From the NCBI RefSeq assembly GCF_007992195.1, contig NZ_BJZU01000039.1, positions 1 to 32,632 on the forward strand: DNA of 32,632 nt. Reading direction: 5' to 3'. The DNA comes from Methylobacterium oxalidis (GTDB lineage: Bacteria > Pseudomonadota > Alphaproteobacteria > Rhizobiales > Beijerinckiaceae). Below, one piece after another: positions 17,129 through 25,801 of the stretch (position 1 is the first letter of the stretch; the number at the start of each line of letters is the position of its first letter). A model generated the notes under the pieces. That model was not told the DNA's origin and searched no databases. It was given only the letters and a program-made list of their open reading frames with translations. The position numbers and the translations under genes were made by a program.

Positions 17129-17734
17129 ATGGGGTCATTGCGCGTCACAGGCCACGGCCTGGACCTCGGCGAGTCCCTACGAGGACGTGTCGAAGAGCGG
17201 ATGGCTGCCACCCTCTCGAAATACCTCGACAGCCACATGAACGGGACGTGCTCCGGCCACGTCACCCTGCGGCGGGACGGGACCGCCTACCGGACGGACT
17301 GCGTGCTCCACCTCGTCTCCGGCCTGACGATCGAGGCATCCTCGGCCGCCCACGACGCCCGCGCGAGCTTCGAGCAGACGGCCGACCGGCTGGAGAAGCG
17401 GCTGCGGCGCTACAAGCACAAGCTCAAGGACCACAACGCCGCCGAGCACAACGGCGCCACCGTCGAGGCCGCCTACGCGGTGTTCGCCGCCCCCGTGGAC
17501 GACGTCGAGGACGAGGGCGACGAGGAGCCGGATGGGGCCGCCCACCCGCCAGTCGTGGCCGAGAGCACCAAGACCCTGAAGCGCCACTCGGTCAGCGAGG
17601 CGGTGTCGGCGCTCGACATGACGGGGGCCCCCGTCCTCGTCTTCGTTCACGCTGGCACCGGGCGCATCAACGTCGTATATCGGCGCAGCGACGGGGCGAT
17701 CGGCTGGGTCGATCCCCCGGACGCCGCGTCCTGA
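17129..17734 (+). CDS. hpf: Ribosome hibernation promoting factor, long form
   Basis: A 201-residue protein. The N-terminal RaiA/YfiA domain (about 1-108) begins LRVTGHGLDLGESLRGRVEE and ends in the basic RLEKRLRRYKHKLKDHN; it binds the 30S decoding region. An acidic linker (about 125-145) leads to the C-terminal dimerisation domain (about 148-198: KTLKRHSVSEAVSALDMTGA, then LVFVHAGTGRINVVYRRSDG). Two domains make it a long HPF, which in other bacteria forms 100S ribosome dimers alone in stationary phase. GGAGGA precedes the ATG. It sits between rpoN and ptsN, its common place in proteobacteria. Confidence 0.96.
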   Translation: MGSLRVTGHGLDLGESLRGRVEERMAATLSKYLDSHMNGTCSGHVTLRRDGTAYRTDCVLHLVSGLTIEASSAAHDARASFEQTADRLEKRLRRYKHKLKDHNAAEHNGATVEAAYAVFAAPVDDVEDEGDEEPDGAAHPPVVAESTKTLKRHSVSEAVSALDMTGAPVLVFVHAGTGRINVVYRRSDGAIGWVDPPDAAS

Positions 17735-17882
17735 AGCCGACGCGCGGGGAGCGGGGCCGGAACCGGCCTCGGACGCCGCTCATTGACCATGGGGCCGCGC
17801 GGGTCCGGGCTGAGGCCGGGCGCGGCAACAAACTCACTGCGCGGGGTCCGCCAGGACCCTGCCGACGGGGCAGCGGTCCTCC

Positions 17883-18350
17883 ATGTCAGTGCTGGAATTC
17901 CTGGATCCGAATTCCGTGATGCCGTCGCTGCGCGCCCGCGCCAAGAAGCAGGTCCTCCAGGACCTGAGCGCCCAGGCCGCCCGCCGCCTGCCCGCCCTCG
18001 ACGAGCGGGAGGTGTTCGAGACCCTGCTGCAGCGCGAGCGTCTCGGCTCCACCGGGATCGGCGACGGCGTCGCCATCCCGCATGGCAAGCTGCCGGGGCT
18101 CGACCGGCTGTTCGGTCTCGTCGCCCGCCTCGAGCGGCCGGTCGATTTCGAGGCGCTCGACGGGCAGCCGGTGGACATCGCCTTCCTGCTGCTCGCGCCC
18201 GAGGGGGCCGGGGCCGACCACCTCAAGGCGCTCGCCCAGGTCGCCCGCATCCTGCGCGAGCCCGGCATGCTGGAGCGGATCCGCGCCGCCCGCGACGCGA
18301 GCGCCCTCTACGCGCTCCTCACCCACACCTCGGCCTCGCAGGCCGCCTGA
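17883..18350 (+). CDS. ptsN: PTS IIA-like nitrogen regulatory protein PtsN
   Basis: A 155-residue cytoplasmic EIIA-Ntr protein, the last phosphate acceptor of the nitrogen phosphotransferase chain (PtsP-NPr-PtsN), which modulates potassium transport, nitrogen and sometimes PHB metabolism. The phosphorylated His is His67 in GVAIPHGK. The fold is otherwise standard: LQRERLGSTGIGDGVAIPHG, FLLLAPEGAGADHLKALAQV and ARILREPGMLERI. Length matches the family (about 150-160). It follows hpf by 148 bases and is followed 11 bases later by a small secreted-protein gene that may share its transcript. Confidence 0.96.
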   Translation: MSVLEFLDPNSVMPSLRARAKKQVLQDLSAQAARRLPALDEREVFETLLQRERLGSTGIGDGVAIPHGKLPGLDRLFGLVARLERPVDFEALDGQPVDIAFLLLAPEGAGADHLKALAQVARILREPGMLERIRAARDASALYALLTHTSASQAA

Positions 18351-18361
18351 GAGACCCTCCC

Positions 18362-18694
18362 GTGACCCGACCGTCCCTCCGCCGCGCGGGCGCGCTCGCC
18401 CTCATGGTCCTCGCCGCACCGGCCGCCGCCCAGGGCGGGGACACGGCCTGTGCCCGCGACGTCCTCGTCGCGCAGTCGATGCAGCGGCAGGCGATCGACC
18501 AGCTGGAGCAGGCGGAGGGCGACGACGGCTCCCGCTGCCGCGTCTGGCGCCGCCACGTCGAGACCATGCGCCGGGTCGCGACGGTGTACGGCCGCTGCCT
18601 GTCGGGGGGCGAGCGCACGGACCGGCTTGCTCAGGTCCAGGGCTCGGAGAAGGAGTTCGCGGCGCTGATCAAGAGCCGCTGCCGCAGGACGTGA
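18362..18694 (+). CDS. Small secreted four-cysteine protein, unknown function
   Basis: A 110-residue protein starting at GTG 18362, 11 bases after the ptsN stop. The signal peptide (RRAGALALMVLAAPAAAQ) has a clear AAAQ cleavage region. The mature part of about 87 residues is charged and helical-looking, with four Cys (TACARD, SRCRVW, GRCLSG, SRCRRT) that could form two disulfides in the periplasm. No in-frame ATG gives a sensible N-terminus. The signal peptide, tight spacing behind ptsN and convergence with the next minus-strand gene support a real gene. No family is recognised. Confidence 0.7.
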   Translation: MTRPSLRRAGALALMVLAAPAAAQGGDTACARDVLVAQSMQRQAIDQLEQAEGDDGSRCRVWRRHVETMRRVATVYGRCLSGGERTDRLAQVQGSEKEFAALIKSRCRRT

Positions 18695-18712
18695 CGCCTG
18701 GCCCGCCGGCCG

Positions 18713-19542
18713 TCACTCCAGCCCGCGGACCACCGGCTCGGCCACCATCTTCACGGGCTTGCCGCGGCCGATGATCACCGCCGCGTGCGAGGTCTCGGGG
18801 TCGTTCTCGAACCGCGTCCGCAGCCACGCCACCAGGAACTTCACGTACTCCGCCGCCAGGAGCCGGGCGGCGGGCGGGTGCTGCCACCAGCGGCCGGCGT
18901 CGAACCCCTCCGCCACGACGGGGTAGGGCACCACCCGGTCGCCGCCGGTGAGCGCGTGGTCGAGCTCGATCAGGGTGCGCGGCATGTGGTAGTTCGAGGT
19001 CACCACGGCCACGGTGCTGAAGCGGTTCCGCTGCATCCAGCGCCGGGTCTCGATGGCGTTGCCGATGGTGTTGCGAGCCCGGTAGTCGAGGTCGACGCAG
19101 CACTCGATCCAGCCGCGCTGGGTCGGGTTGAGCCGGGCGATCTGGTCGCGGCTCGTGCGCTCGTTCACGCCGGTGATCAGGAGCCGCCGGCCGTAGCCGG
19201 CCGCGAGGAGATCGATCGCCTCGCCGATCCGCTCGGCGCCCCCCGTCAGCGCCACGATCCCGTCGGCCCGGCCCGGCGGGACCCGCTCGGTGCGCTCCAG
19301 GCAGGCGACGAAGGCGAGGAACCCCGCCACCAGCGCGACGCAGCCGAGGCCGCCGAAGCCGAGGGTGAGCGTGCCGAGGACGCCGAGCCGCGCGGCGGCT
19401 CCCTCGCCGGCCCCCGGGGCGCTGGGCATCCGGGCCGCGCGCACCGGCGGGCGCGGGGCCGCCCGGCCCGCTTCCTGCCAAGCCCAGCCGAAAGCGTCGG
19501 CCGGCCTCATGTCGGGAACGCGTGGCATCCGCGGGTTCATAC
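18713..19542 (-). CDS. YdcF/ElyC/SanA-family membrane protein (DUF218)
   Basis: About 276 residues from the ATG at 19542. A disordered N-terminus is followed by one transmembrane helix (LGTLTLGFGGLGCVALVAGF region), then the YdcF-type domain: ADGIVALTGGAERIGEAIDL, then RRLLITGVNE, NTIGNAIETRRWMQRNRFST, and VTSNYHMPRTLIELDHAL. The TSNYHM(P)R motif is the family hallmark. Relatives act in envelope maintenance (ElyC, SanA), but their chemistry is poorly defined. The start is uncertain: ATG at 19528-19530 and 19510-19512 and GTG at 19606 are in frame, and none has an ideal RBS. It lies downstream of ftsEX on the same strand. Confidence 0.85.
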
Positions 19543-19651
19543 TCCCAGAAGATAGTGGCGATTGCGGCGCCGGAGAGGCAAGTATTCCGCTCCTCCAAAG
19601 GTTCACAAAGGGTTAACGGCCTCCTCGCGTCCGTACGGGAGCGGCGCCGGC

Positions 19652-20608
19652 TCAGGCGAGGAAGCGCCGGACCGTCAGGCGCGAGACGACGCCGGTCACC
19701 ACGGAGGCGATCACCCCGATGAGGAGGACGGCGGCGTAGCCCCGCCAGCCGATGTGGAAGGCGCCGAACAGGGCCTCGATCTCGTCGCCCGCCGGGCCGG
19801 AGCGCCAGGCGCGGGCCATCAGCCCCGCGAAGGCGAAGGCCGCGAGCGCCAGCCCCGCCCCGATCGCGCCCCCGCGCAGGCCGAGGCCGAAGAAGCGCCG
19901 CTGGAAGGCGCGGGCGATGTAGTCGTCGTCGGCGCCCACGAAGTGGAGCACCTCCACCACCTCGCGGTTGCCCGCCATGGCGCCGCGGGTCGCGAAGGCG
20001 ACGGCGAGGCCCGTGGCGATCAGCACCAGGGCGACGATGCCGACCCCGACCCCGACGAAGGTGGTCGCCATGGTCGAGAGCCGCTGCTGCCAGAGGGCGT
20101 GGTCGTCGAGGCTCGCCACGCCGGGCAGCGCCTCGGCGAGCGCCGTGCGGAGCCGCTTCAGGTCCGGGGCCGGGCTGTCGGCGAGCTTGAGGGTGATCAG
20201 GCGCGGCACCGGCAGGTCGGACAGGTCGAGGCCGCTGCCGAGCCAGGGCTCGAGCAGGCGCTCGGCCTCGGCCTTGGAGAAGACGCGGGTGGCCCGGATG
20301 CCGGGCTCGGCCTTCGCGACCGCGTCGGCCCGGGCGATGTCGGCCTCGATGTCGCGGCCCGGGCCCGGGCGGACCTGGATCGTCACCTCCTGGGCCACGG
20401 CGCCCCGCCACTGGTCGGCGCTGGAGGCGACGATCTCGGCGGCCCCCGCGCAGAGGGCGGCCAGGAAGGTGAGGATGGCGATGACGGCCGCGAGCGAGCG
20501 GCTCGCGGCGGAATCCGTCGGCACCAGCGGCGCGTTCCGGCGGAGCGTCGGGGGCAGGGCGGGCTCGGGGACCGGCGCCGCGGCCGGGGACGGGGAGGCG
20601 GCCATCAT
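19652..20608 (-). CDS. ftsX: Cell division protein FtsX
   Basis: A 318-residue inner-membrane permease-like partner of FtsE. A Pro/Ala-rich cytoplasmic N-terminus (1-30) leads to a first membrane helix (about 38-60), a periplasmic loop of about 110 residues (VTIQVRPGPGRDIEAD through LPGVASLDDHALWQQ) and three further helices. EVVEVLHFVGADDDYIARAF, the FtsX coupling-helix region, follows the second helix. FtsEX signals to peptidoglycan hydrolases at the septum. Its start overlaps the ftsE stop by 4 bases (ATGA), indicating translational coupling. Confidence 0.93.
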   Translation of the reverse strand: MMAASPSPAAAPVPEPALPPTLRRNAPLVPTDSAASRSLAAVIAILTFLAALCAGAAEIVASSADQWRGAVAQEVTIQVRPGPGRDIEADIARADAVAKAEPGIRATRVFSKAEAERLLEPWLGSGLDLSDLPVPRLITLKLADSPAPDLKRLRTALAEALPGVASLDDHALWQQRLSTMATTFVGVGVGIVALVLIATGLAVAFATRGAMAGNREVVEVLHFVGADDDYIARAFQRRFFGLGLRGGAIGAGLALAAFAFAGLMARAWRSGPAGDEIEALFGAFHIGWRGYAAVLLIGVIASVVTGVVSRLTVRRFLA

Positions 20609-21315
20609 TCCTCGATCTGCAGGCGGCCGTGGCCGAGCACCATGCGCCGGGTCGGGAACAGGTCCATCAGCCCGAAATCGTGGGTGGCGATGATGACGGA
20701 GGTACCGAGCTTGTTCAGCTCCACGAAGAGCCGCAGCAGGCGGCGGCCGAGCCCCGGATCGACGTTGCCGGTGGGCTCGTCGGCGAGCAGCAGCTCCGGC
20801 CGGGCGATCAGGGCACGGGCGATGGCGGCGCGCTGCTTCTCGCCGCCCGACAGGAGGGGCGGCAGCACGTGCATGCGCTCGCCGAGGCCGACCCAGCGCA
20901 GCAGCTCGACGACCTCGGCCCGGTAGCTCGTCTCGGCCCGGCCCTGGACGCGCAGGGGCAGCGCCACGTTCTCGTAGGTGGTGAGATGGTCGAGGAGGCG
21001 GAAATCCTGGAACACGACGCCCATGCGGCGGCGCAGGCCGGTCAGCGCCTCGCTGGAGATGCCGCTCACCTCCTCGCCGAAGACCGAGACGAGGCCGCGG
21101 GTCGGGCGGACCGAGAGCAGGATCAGGCGCAAGAGCGTGGTCTTGCCGGCCCCCGAGGGCCCGGTGAGGAACTGGAAGGAGCGCGGCGCGATCCGGAAGC
21201 TCACGTCGGAGAGCACCTCCGGCCCGAGGCCGTAGCGCATCCCGACATTCTCGAACTGGACCACCGGCTCCTCAGCGCCGGAGAGAAGGCTGCCTGTCTT
21301 CACCCGTTCGCCCAA
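20605..21315 (-). CDS. ftsE: Cell division ATP-binding protein FtsE
   Basis: A 236-residue ABC ATPase: VVQFENVGMRYGLGPEVLSD at the N-terminus, Walker A GPSGAGKTT (52-60), Q-loop VFQDFRLL, signature LSGGEKQRAAIARAL, Walker B LLLADEPTGNVD and switch His in IATHDFGLM. VGMRYG, LGPEVL and DEPTGNVD identify FtsE. The longest frame starts at a TTG (21315). GTG at 21303 or 21264 would trim the unconserved leader, and the last matches where most family members begin. It is upstream of and overlaps ftsX, and is divergent from the zinc-ribbon gene. Confidence 0.94.
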   Translation of the reverse strand: MGERVKTGSLLSGAEEPVVQFENVGMRYGLGPEVLSDVSFRIAPRSFQFLTGPSGAGKTTLLRLILLSVRPTRGLVSVFGEEVSGISSEALTGLRRRMGVVFQDFRLLDHLTTYENVALPLRVQGRAETSYRAEVVELLRWVGLGERMHVLPPLLSGGEKQRAAIARALIARPELLLADEPTGNVDPGLGRRLLRLFVELNKLGTSVIIATHDFGLMDLFPTRRMVLGHGRLQIEE

Positions 21316-21496
21316 CTTGTGGTGCCCGCCGCGTCGAGCCCGGATTGACCCCGCGGGCCGCCGTTTTTCAAGCCCCGTCCCGTCCGGGTCGCCGCCCGGC
21401 GGGCTTCACCGGGGGTTAACCCTGTGCCGCGACAACCATGTGCGTGGATTCTTCACGGGCGGCAACCGCCGATTCGGGGCCGGAGGCCCCACACCC

Positions 21497-22246
21497 ATGC
21501 TGATCGTCTGTCCCGCCTGCGCCAGCGAGTACCGGATCGAGGCGGACCGCGTCGGCATGGAGGGCCGCTCCGTGCGCTGCGCGGCCTGCCGCGAGACGTG
21601 GTTCGTCAGCCCCGCCGACGTGCTGGCCGGCCGCAGCGCCGAGCTCGACGCGCAGTGGGAGGGGGTCGCGGAATCCGAGGGCGGCGTCCCGGCCCCAGAG
21701 CCCGCCGGTGCCGTGGTCGAGAACGTGCCGCCGCGCCCGGCGCGCCGCCGCCGCGGCGCCGCGCTCCCGCCCTCCGGCAAGCCCGCCCGGCGCAAGGGCA
21801 TAGCCGGCCTCTCCCCGGCGAGGGCGGCGGCGCTCGCGCTTCTGGCCGCGCTGCCGCTCGCCCTCCTCGCCCGGACCACGGTGGTGCGGGCGATGCCGCA
21901 GACGGCGGGGCTCTACGCCCGGATCGGCCTGCCGGTGAACCTGCGCGGGCTGGAGCTGCGCGACGTCGTCGCCTTCCGTACGCCCGGCGTGGACGGCATG
22001 CCGGCGCGGCTCAGCGTCGAGGGGGACGTCCTCGGCGTCGCCGCGCACGCGGTGCCCGTCCCGGTCCTCGAGGTCGAGGTGCGGGACGTCGACGGCCGCC
22101 CCTTGCGGGTCTTCACGATCCCCGCGCCGCGCCCGACCCTGGAGGGGGCCGAACGCGCCCGCTTCGGCGCCCGCTTCGACGATCCCCCGGCCGAGGGCCG
22201 GGCGATCGAGGTCCGCTTCGCGGCGGCCGCCCCGGCGCATCCCTGA
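21497..22246 (+). CDS. Zinc-ribbon (MJ0042-type) single-pass membrane protein
   Basis: A 249-residue protein. The N-terminal zinc ribbon has the ligand pattern C5-x2-C8 and C28-x2-C31 in CPACASEYRIEADRVG and RCAACRETW, matching the MJ0042/zinc_ribbon_5 family common in alphaproteobacteria. A disordered Pro/Arg-rich segment follows, then one membrane helix (about 113-133, ARAAALALLAALPLALLA) and a C-terminal periplasmic beta-domain (about 150-245; VNLRGLELRDVVAFR, LSVEGDVLGVAAHAV, VRDVDGRPLRVFTIP) resembling DUF3426. The family role is unknown. It is divergent from ftsEX, an arrangement seen in related genomes. Confidence 0.85.
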   Translation: MLIVCPACASEYRIEADRVGMEGRSVRCAACRETWFVSPADVLAGRSAELDAQWEGVAESEGGVPAPEPAGAVVENVPPRPARRRRGAALPPSGKPARRKGIAGLSPARAAALALLAALPLALLARTTVVRAMPQTAGLYARIGLPVNLRGLELRDVVAFRTPGVDGMPARLSVEGDVLGVAAHAVPVPVLEVEVRDVDGRPLRVFTIPAPRPTLEGAERARFGARFDDPPAEGRAIEVRFAAAAPAHP

Positions 22247-22351
22247 GCCGTTCCGGTCCGCTCCGGGCACGGGCCGGTTCCGCCACGGCACAGCTTATTT
22301 TTGCCCGCCGGGGCGTGGGCAGGCGGGCGCGAAATGCTCTATGAGAGGCCC

Positions 22352-22921
22352 ATGACCAGCGCCTCCCGACGCGTCCGCGTCCTCTTCGATGAAGCCGCCA
22401 TCGCGCGGCGCAACGAGGAACTCGCCCAGGAGATCCTCGCCACGAACCCGCAGAACCTGCTCGTCGTGGCGGTGCTCAAGGGCAGCTTCATGTTCGCCGC
22501 CGACCTGCTGCGGGCCCTGCACCGGGCCGGGCTCTCGCCGCAGGTCGAGTTCGTGCACCTGTCGAGCTACCGGACCGGCACCGTCTCGTCGGGGCAGGTC
22601 GAGATCCTGCGCGACGTCGAGAGCGAGGTGAAGGGCCGCGACGTGCTCCTCATCGACGACATCCTGGAATCCGGCCGGACCATCGTCTTCGCCAAGGACC
22701 TGCTGATGGCCCGCGGCGCCAAGCGCGTGATGACGGCGGTGCTCCTGGAGAAGCCCGGCAAGCGCGCCGTGACGATCGACGCCGACTTCGTCGGATTCAC
22801 CTGCCCGGACGTGTTCGTGGTGGGCTACGGCATGGACGTGGCGCACGCCTTCCGGCAGCTGCCCTTCGTCGGCCTCGTGGATTACGAGAGCAGCGAGCCC
22901 GATCTGTTCGGCGGCGCCTGA
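22352..22921 (+). CDS. hpt: Hypoxanthine phosphoribosyltransferase
   Basis: A 189-residue purine-salvage enzyme joining hypoxanthine (and guanine) to PRPP to give IMP/GMP. The PRPP-binding motif is LLIDDILESGRT (99-110). Also present are the VAVLKGSFMFAADLLRAL loop, the flexible-loop region LSSYRTGTVSSGQVEI and the purine-binding end VGYGMDVAHAFRQLPFVG. ATG codons at 22334 and 22341 lie upstream; 22334 is in frame and could add 6 residues. I chose 22352 because it starts near the family N-terminus and follows GAGAGG. The CpdR-like gene is downstream on the same strand. Confidence 0.95.
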   Translation: MTSASRRVRVLFDEAAIARRNEELAQEILATNPQNLLVVAVLKGSFMFAADLLRALHRAGLSPQVEFVHLSSYRTGTVSSGQVEILRDVESEVKGRDVLLIDDILESGRTIVFAKDLLMARGAKRVMTAVLLEKPGKRAVTIDADFVGFTCPDVFVVGYGMDVAHAFRQLPFVGLVDYESSEPDLFGGA

Positions 22922-23010
22922 GCCCCGCCCCGGCGCAACGGGATCTTCAGACATATCGCGGCATTTGCGCACAGGGATCGGCCGTCGGAACCCAACCGGC
23001 CGCTCGTACC

Positions 23011-23039
23011 TTGACAGGCACACGGGCGCTTGCGTGATT
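23011..23039 (+). promoter_or_regulatory. Possible promoter of the CpdR-like gene
   Basis: A perfect consensus -35 TTGACA (23011-23016) lies 67 bases before the start codon. The best-placed -10, GTGATT at 23034-23039 with a 17-base spacer, is poor, so an activator might be needed if this is the promoter. Confidence 0.35.
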
Positions 23040-23083
23040 CGCGAGTTGCTTGTCGGCGCAATGGTTTTTCCAGACAGGACGGT

Positions 23084-23449
23084 ATGGCGCGCATTCTGCT
23101 CGTCGACGATGAAGAGACGGTCCGCGGCTTCCTCAAGCGGGGGCTGGAGATCGATGGCCACGCCGTGGTCACGGCGATCGACGGCAGCGACGGGCTCGAC
23201 CGCCTGAACGAGGCGGACGGCGCCTTCGACCTGATGCTCACCGACATCCGGATGCCGCTGATGGACGGCATCGCGCTGGCGCTCGCGGCCAAGCGCGACT
23301 TCCCGAACCTGACGATCCTGCTGATGACGGGCTTCGCCGACCAGCGCGAGCGCGCCCGCGGCCTCGACGCCATCGTCACCGACGTGCTGACCAAGCCCTT
23401 CTCCCTGGCCGACCTGCGCTCCACGGTGAACCGCGCCCTGGCGGCGTGA
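23084..23449 (+). CDS. CpdR-like single-domain response regulator
   Basis: A 121-residue receiver domain with no output domain. The acidic pocket is VDDEE (7-11), the phospho-acceptor is Asp54 in LTDIRMP, and the conserved Lys is in LTKPFSLADL. The MTGFA segment and the (S/T)KPF.L.DL ending resemble CpdR, the alphaproteobacterial adaptor that, unphosphorylated, directs ClpXP to cell-cycle substrates such as PdeA and McpA. The stretch ADQRERARGLDAIVTD differs from the Caulobacter and rhizobial CpdR proteins I recall, so the assignment to CpdR rather than another stand-alone receiver is tentative. AGGAC lies just upstream. Probably cytoplasmic. Confidence 0.8.
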   Translation: MARILLVDDEETVRGFLKRGLEIDGHAVVTAIDGSDGLDRLNEADGAFDLMLTDIRMPLMDGIALALAAKRDFPNLTILLMTGFADQRERARGLDAIVTDVLTKPFSLADLRSTVNRALAA

Positions 23450-23861
23450 GGGCCGGGCAGACCCTCGGTATCGCCGCTGGCAGGACTTCGCGCGGAGGGA
23501 CTTAGCTTTGCCCGAGACCGTGAATTCCGGGGTCTCGTCGGTGCGAGCCCCGGGACGATCGAGCGCATCGAGCGCCAGACTGCGCCCGAGCCCCGTCCCC
23601 CCGGCGGTGGTCTGAGGCCCGGACCCGCCAGATAGGGGTCAGCGTCCTGGGCATTCCCCGGCAGCAGCGATCGAGAGGTGGAACAGGCAACCGTCGCCTC
23701 TCCCGTTTGGGAGAGGAGGCCGGCCCTCACCTCTCCCGTTCGGGAGAGGTCGCGTGCGCGGCAGCGCACCGGGTGAGGGGTTCGCCGTATCCGGAAACCT
23801 CCCACCCCTCACCCTGTCCCTCTCCCGAACGGGAGAGGGGACCTGCTGCCGGGCCTTGCTC
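23450..23861. other. Intergenic region between the CpdR-like gene and fhs
   Basis: This 412-base stretch holds no convincing gene. Its first part has a 7-bp hairpin (CGAGACC 23513-23519 with GGTCTCG 23531-23537) that could end the CpdR-like transcript. Bases 23538-23690 show no recognisable feature. From 23697 onward it is the mosaic repeat described separately, reaching within about 20 bases of the fhs stop codon. Confidence 0.6.
23697..23840. repeat. REP-like mosaic repeat, copy B (three palindromes)
   Basis: Three palindromes of the CCTCTCCC-N4-GGGAGAGG type lie at 23697-23716, 23730-23749 and 23818-23839. Between the last two is a dyad with arms GGTGAGGGGT (23772-23781) and ACCCCTCACC (23804-23813) and a loop containing TCCGGA, the same unit as in copy A at the window start. 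The first two palindromes have loops GTTT and GTTC and the third GAAC, so the units alternate in orientation, as in BIME-like mosaics. The element lies just 3' of fhs and after the CpdR-like gene, so it could end both convergent transcripts. Confidence 0.85.
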
Positions 23862-25535
23862 TCAGAACAGCCCGTCGATCTGGCCATTCGCGTCTAGGCG
23901 GATCGTGTCCGCGGCCGGGACCCGGGGCAGGCCGGGCATGGTCATGATCTCACCGCAGATCACCACGACGAAGCCGGCGCCCGCCGAGAGACGCACGTCG
24001 CGCACCCCGATGATGTGGCCGGTGGGCGCGCCCATCAGGTTCGGGTCGGTCGAGAAAGAGTACTGGGTCTTGGCCATGCAGACCGGAAGATGGCCGTAGC
24101 CCTCCTTCTCGAAGGCGGCGAGCTTGGTGGCGGCCTTGGACTCGATCTGGATGTCGGCGGCGCCGTAGAGCTTCGTCGCGATGGCCTTGATCTTGTCCGT
24201 GAGCTTGCCCTCGGTCTCGTAGGTGTAGGCGAGCGGCTTCCGCTCGCCCTCGGCGAGCTTCACCACCGCGCGCGCGAGCGCCTCCGCGCCCGCGCCGCCG
24301 TCCGCCCAGTGCTTGCAGGTGATGGCCTCGACCTGGAGCCTGTCGCGGCACAGGGCCTTCAGCGTCTCGTGCTCGGCATCGGTGTCGGCGTAGAAGTGGT
24401 TGACGCCGACGACCACCGGCAGGCCGAAGTTGCGCACGTTCGTGACGTGGCGCTCGAGGTTGGCGAAGCCCCGCTCCAGGGCCTCGATGTTCTCCGAGCC
24501 GAGGTCTTTCTTGTTGACGCCGCCGTGCATCTTGAGCGCGCGCACGGTCGCGACGATGACGACCGCCGACGGGGTCAGCCCGGCCTGACGGCACTTGATG
24601 TCGATGAACTTCTCCGCGCCGAGATCGGCGCCGAAGCCCGCCTCGGTCACGGTGTAGTCGGCGAGCCTGAGGCCGGCGCGGGTGGCGATCACCGAGTTGC
24701 AGCCGTGGGCGATGTTGGCGAAGGGGCCGCCATGGATGAGGGCCGGGTTGCCCTCCAGGGTCTGCACGAGGTTGGGCTGCAGCGCGTCCTTGAGGAGCAC
24801 GGTCATCGCGCCCGTGGCCTTCACGTCCTTGAGGGTGACGAGCTTGCGGTCGCGGGTCTCGGCGATGACGATGCGGCCGAGGCGCTCCTCGAGATCCTCG
24901 AGGTTCTTGGCGAGGCAGAACACCGCCATCACCTCGGAGGCCACCGTGATGTCGAAGCCGTCCTCGCGCGGGAAGCCGTTGGCGACGCCGCCGAGCGACT
25001 GGTTGATGGCGCGCAGCGCCCGGTCGTTCATGTCGACCACGCGGCGCCAGAAGATGCGCCGCACGTCGATGTTGAGCTCGTTCGCCCAGTAGATGTGGTT
25101 GTCGATCAGCGCGGCGGCCAGCGAGTGCGCCGAGGTGATGGCGTGGAAGTCGCCGGTGAAGTGCAGGTTGATCTGCTCCATCGGCACGACCTGCGCCTTG
25201 CCGCCGCCCGCAGCACCCCCCTTCATGCCGAAGCAGGGGCCGAGCGAGGGCTCGCGCAGGCAGATCATGGTCTTCTGGCCGATGCGGTTCAGCGCGTCGC
25301 CGAGGCCGACCGTCGTCGTCGTCTTGCCTTCGCCGGCCGGCGTCGGGCTGATCGCGGTCACGAGGACGAGCTTGCCCTCGGGCCGGCTCTCCAGGCCCGC
25401 GATGTAGCCGTGGTCGATCTTGGCGATGTGCTTGCCGTAATTGTGGAGCGCGTCCTCCGGGATGCCGAGCTTCTCGGCGACCTGGGCGATCGGCTTCAGG
25501 GTCGCCGCGCGGGCGATCTCGATGTCTGAGGGCAT
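23862..25535 (-). CDS. fhs: Formate-tetrahydrofolate ligase
   Basis: A 557-residue cytoplasmic enzyme that makes 10-formyl-THF from formate, THF and ATP. In Methylobacterium (called ftfL there) it is the entry of formate into assimilatory C1 metabolism. The P-loop is TPAGEGKTT (65-73). Other hallmarks are [20 protein letters not shown], then [43 protein letters not shown] and the C-terminal [18 protein letters not shown]. Full length. AGGTGAGGAAACC precedes the ATG at 25535, a leader very like that of phaB. No other folate genes are adjacent; its 3' end abuts repeat copy B. Confidence 0.97.
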   Translation of the reverse strand: MPSDIEIARAATLKPIAQVAEKLGIPEDALHNYGKHIAKIDHGYIAGLESRPEGKLVLVTAISPTPAGEGKTTTTVGLGDALNRIGQKTMICLREPSLGPCFGMKGGAAGGGKAQVVPMEQINLHFTGDFHAITSAHSLAAALIDNHIYWANELNIDVRRIFWRRVVDMNDRALRAINQSLGGVANGFPREDGFDITVASEVMAVFCLAKNLEDLEERLGRIVIAETRDRKLVTLKDVKATGAMTVLLKDALQPNLVQTLEGNPALIHGGPFANIAHGCNSVIATRAGLRLADYTVTEAGFGADLGAEKFIDIKCRQAGLTPSAVVIVATVRALKMHGGVNKKDLGSENIEALERGFANLERHVTNVRNFGLPVVVGVNHFYADTDAEHETLKALCRDRLQVEAITCKHWADGGAGAEALARAVVKLAEGERKPLAYTYETEGKLTDKIKAIATKLYGAADIQIESKAATKLAAFEKEGYGHLPVCMAKTQYSFSTDPNLMGAPTGHIIGVRDVRLSAGAGFVVVICGEIMTMPGLPRVPAADTIRLDANGQIDGLF

Positions 25536-25740
25536 GGTTTCCTCACCTGTTCACGAGGGCGTCGTGTGGCGTTCCGTTTCTTGGCCGGGGGCCGTTCTTG
25601 ACCGGGAGACGGGAGCGCGCCGCCCCGGGAGGCTGCCGGACCGGCCCGTGCGCTTCTCATAGGCCGAGACGCGCGCGAGCCAAGGGCCGGGCCCGAACAA
25701 TCGGGGCAGTTTGCGCGATGGCGGCCGGAATTGCGCGTCG

Positions 25741-25768
25741 GAAATTTTGAAGGCGCCGGCAAATTTTC
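25741..25768. promoter_or_regulatory. AT-rich imperfect dyad between the aminotransferase and fhs
   Basis: GAAATTTTG and CAAATTTTC (25741-25768) flank a central GGCGCC. The arms pair with one mismatch and stand out strongly from the GC-rich surroundings. On the minus strand it begins about 33 bases after the aminotransferase stop and about 205 bases before the fhs start, so it could be a terminator, an operator or part of the fhs promoter. Confidence 0.4.
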
Positions 25769-25801
25769 GTTCGTGCCGGGGCGCCCGGGGGCGTCCCCGG
25801 C

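Noticed and set aside
23450..23700. tRNA or small RNA gene in the repeat-containing gap
   Set aside because: No cloverleaf, TTCRANY-like T-loop or CCA end was found. The only structure outside the repeats is a short 7-bp hairpin.
23697..23840. CRISPR array in the fhs-CpdR intergenic region
   Set aside because: The repeated units are palindromes at irregular spacing (13 and 68 bases apart) with no uniform spacers, and no cas gene is present.
25536..25740. Folate riboswitch in the fhs leader
   Set aside because: I could not find the conserved core of either known tetrahydrofolate riboswitch class in this leader by eye. A covariance-model search would settle it.
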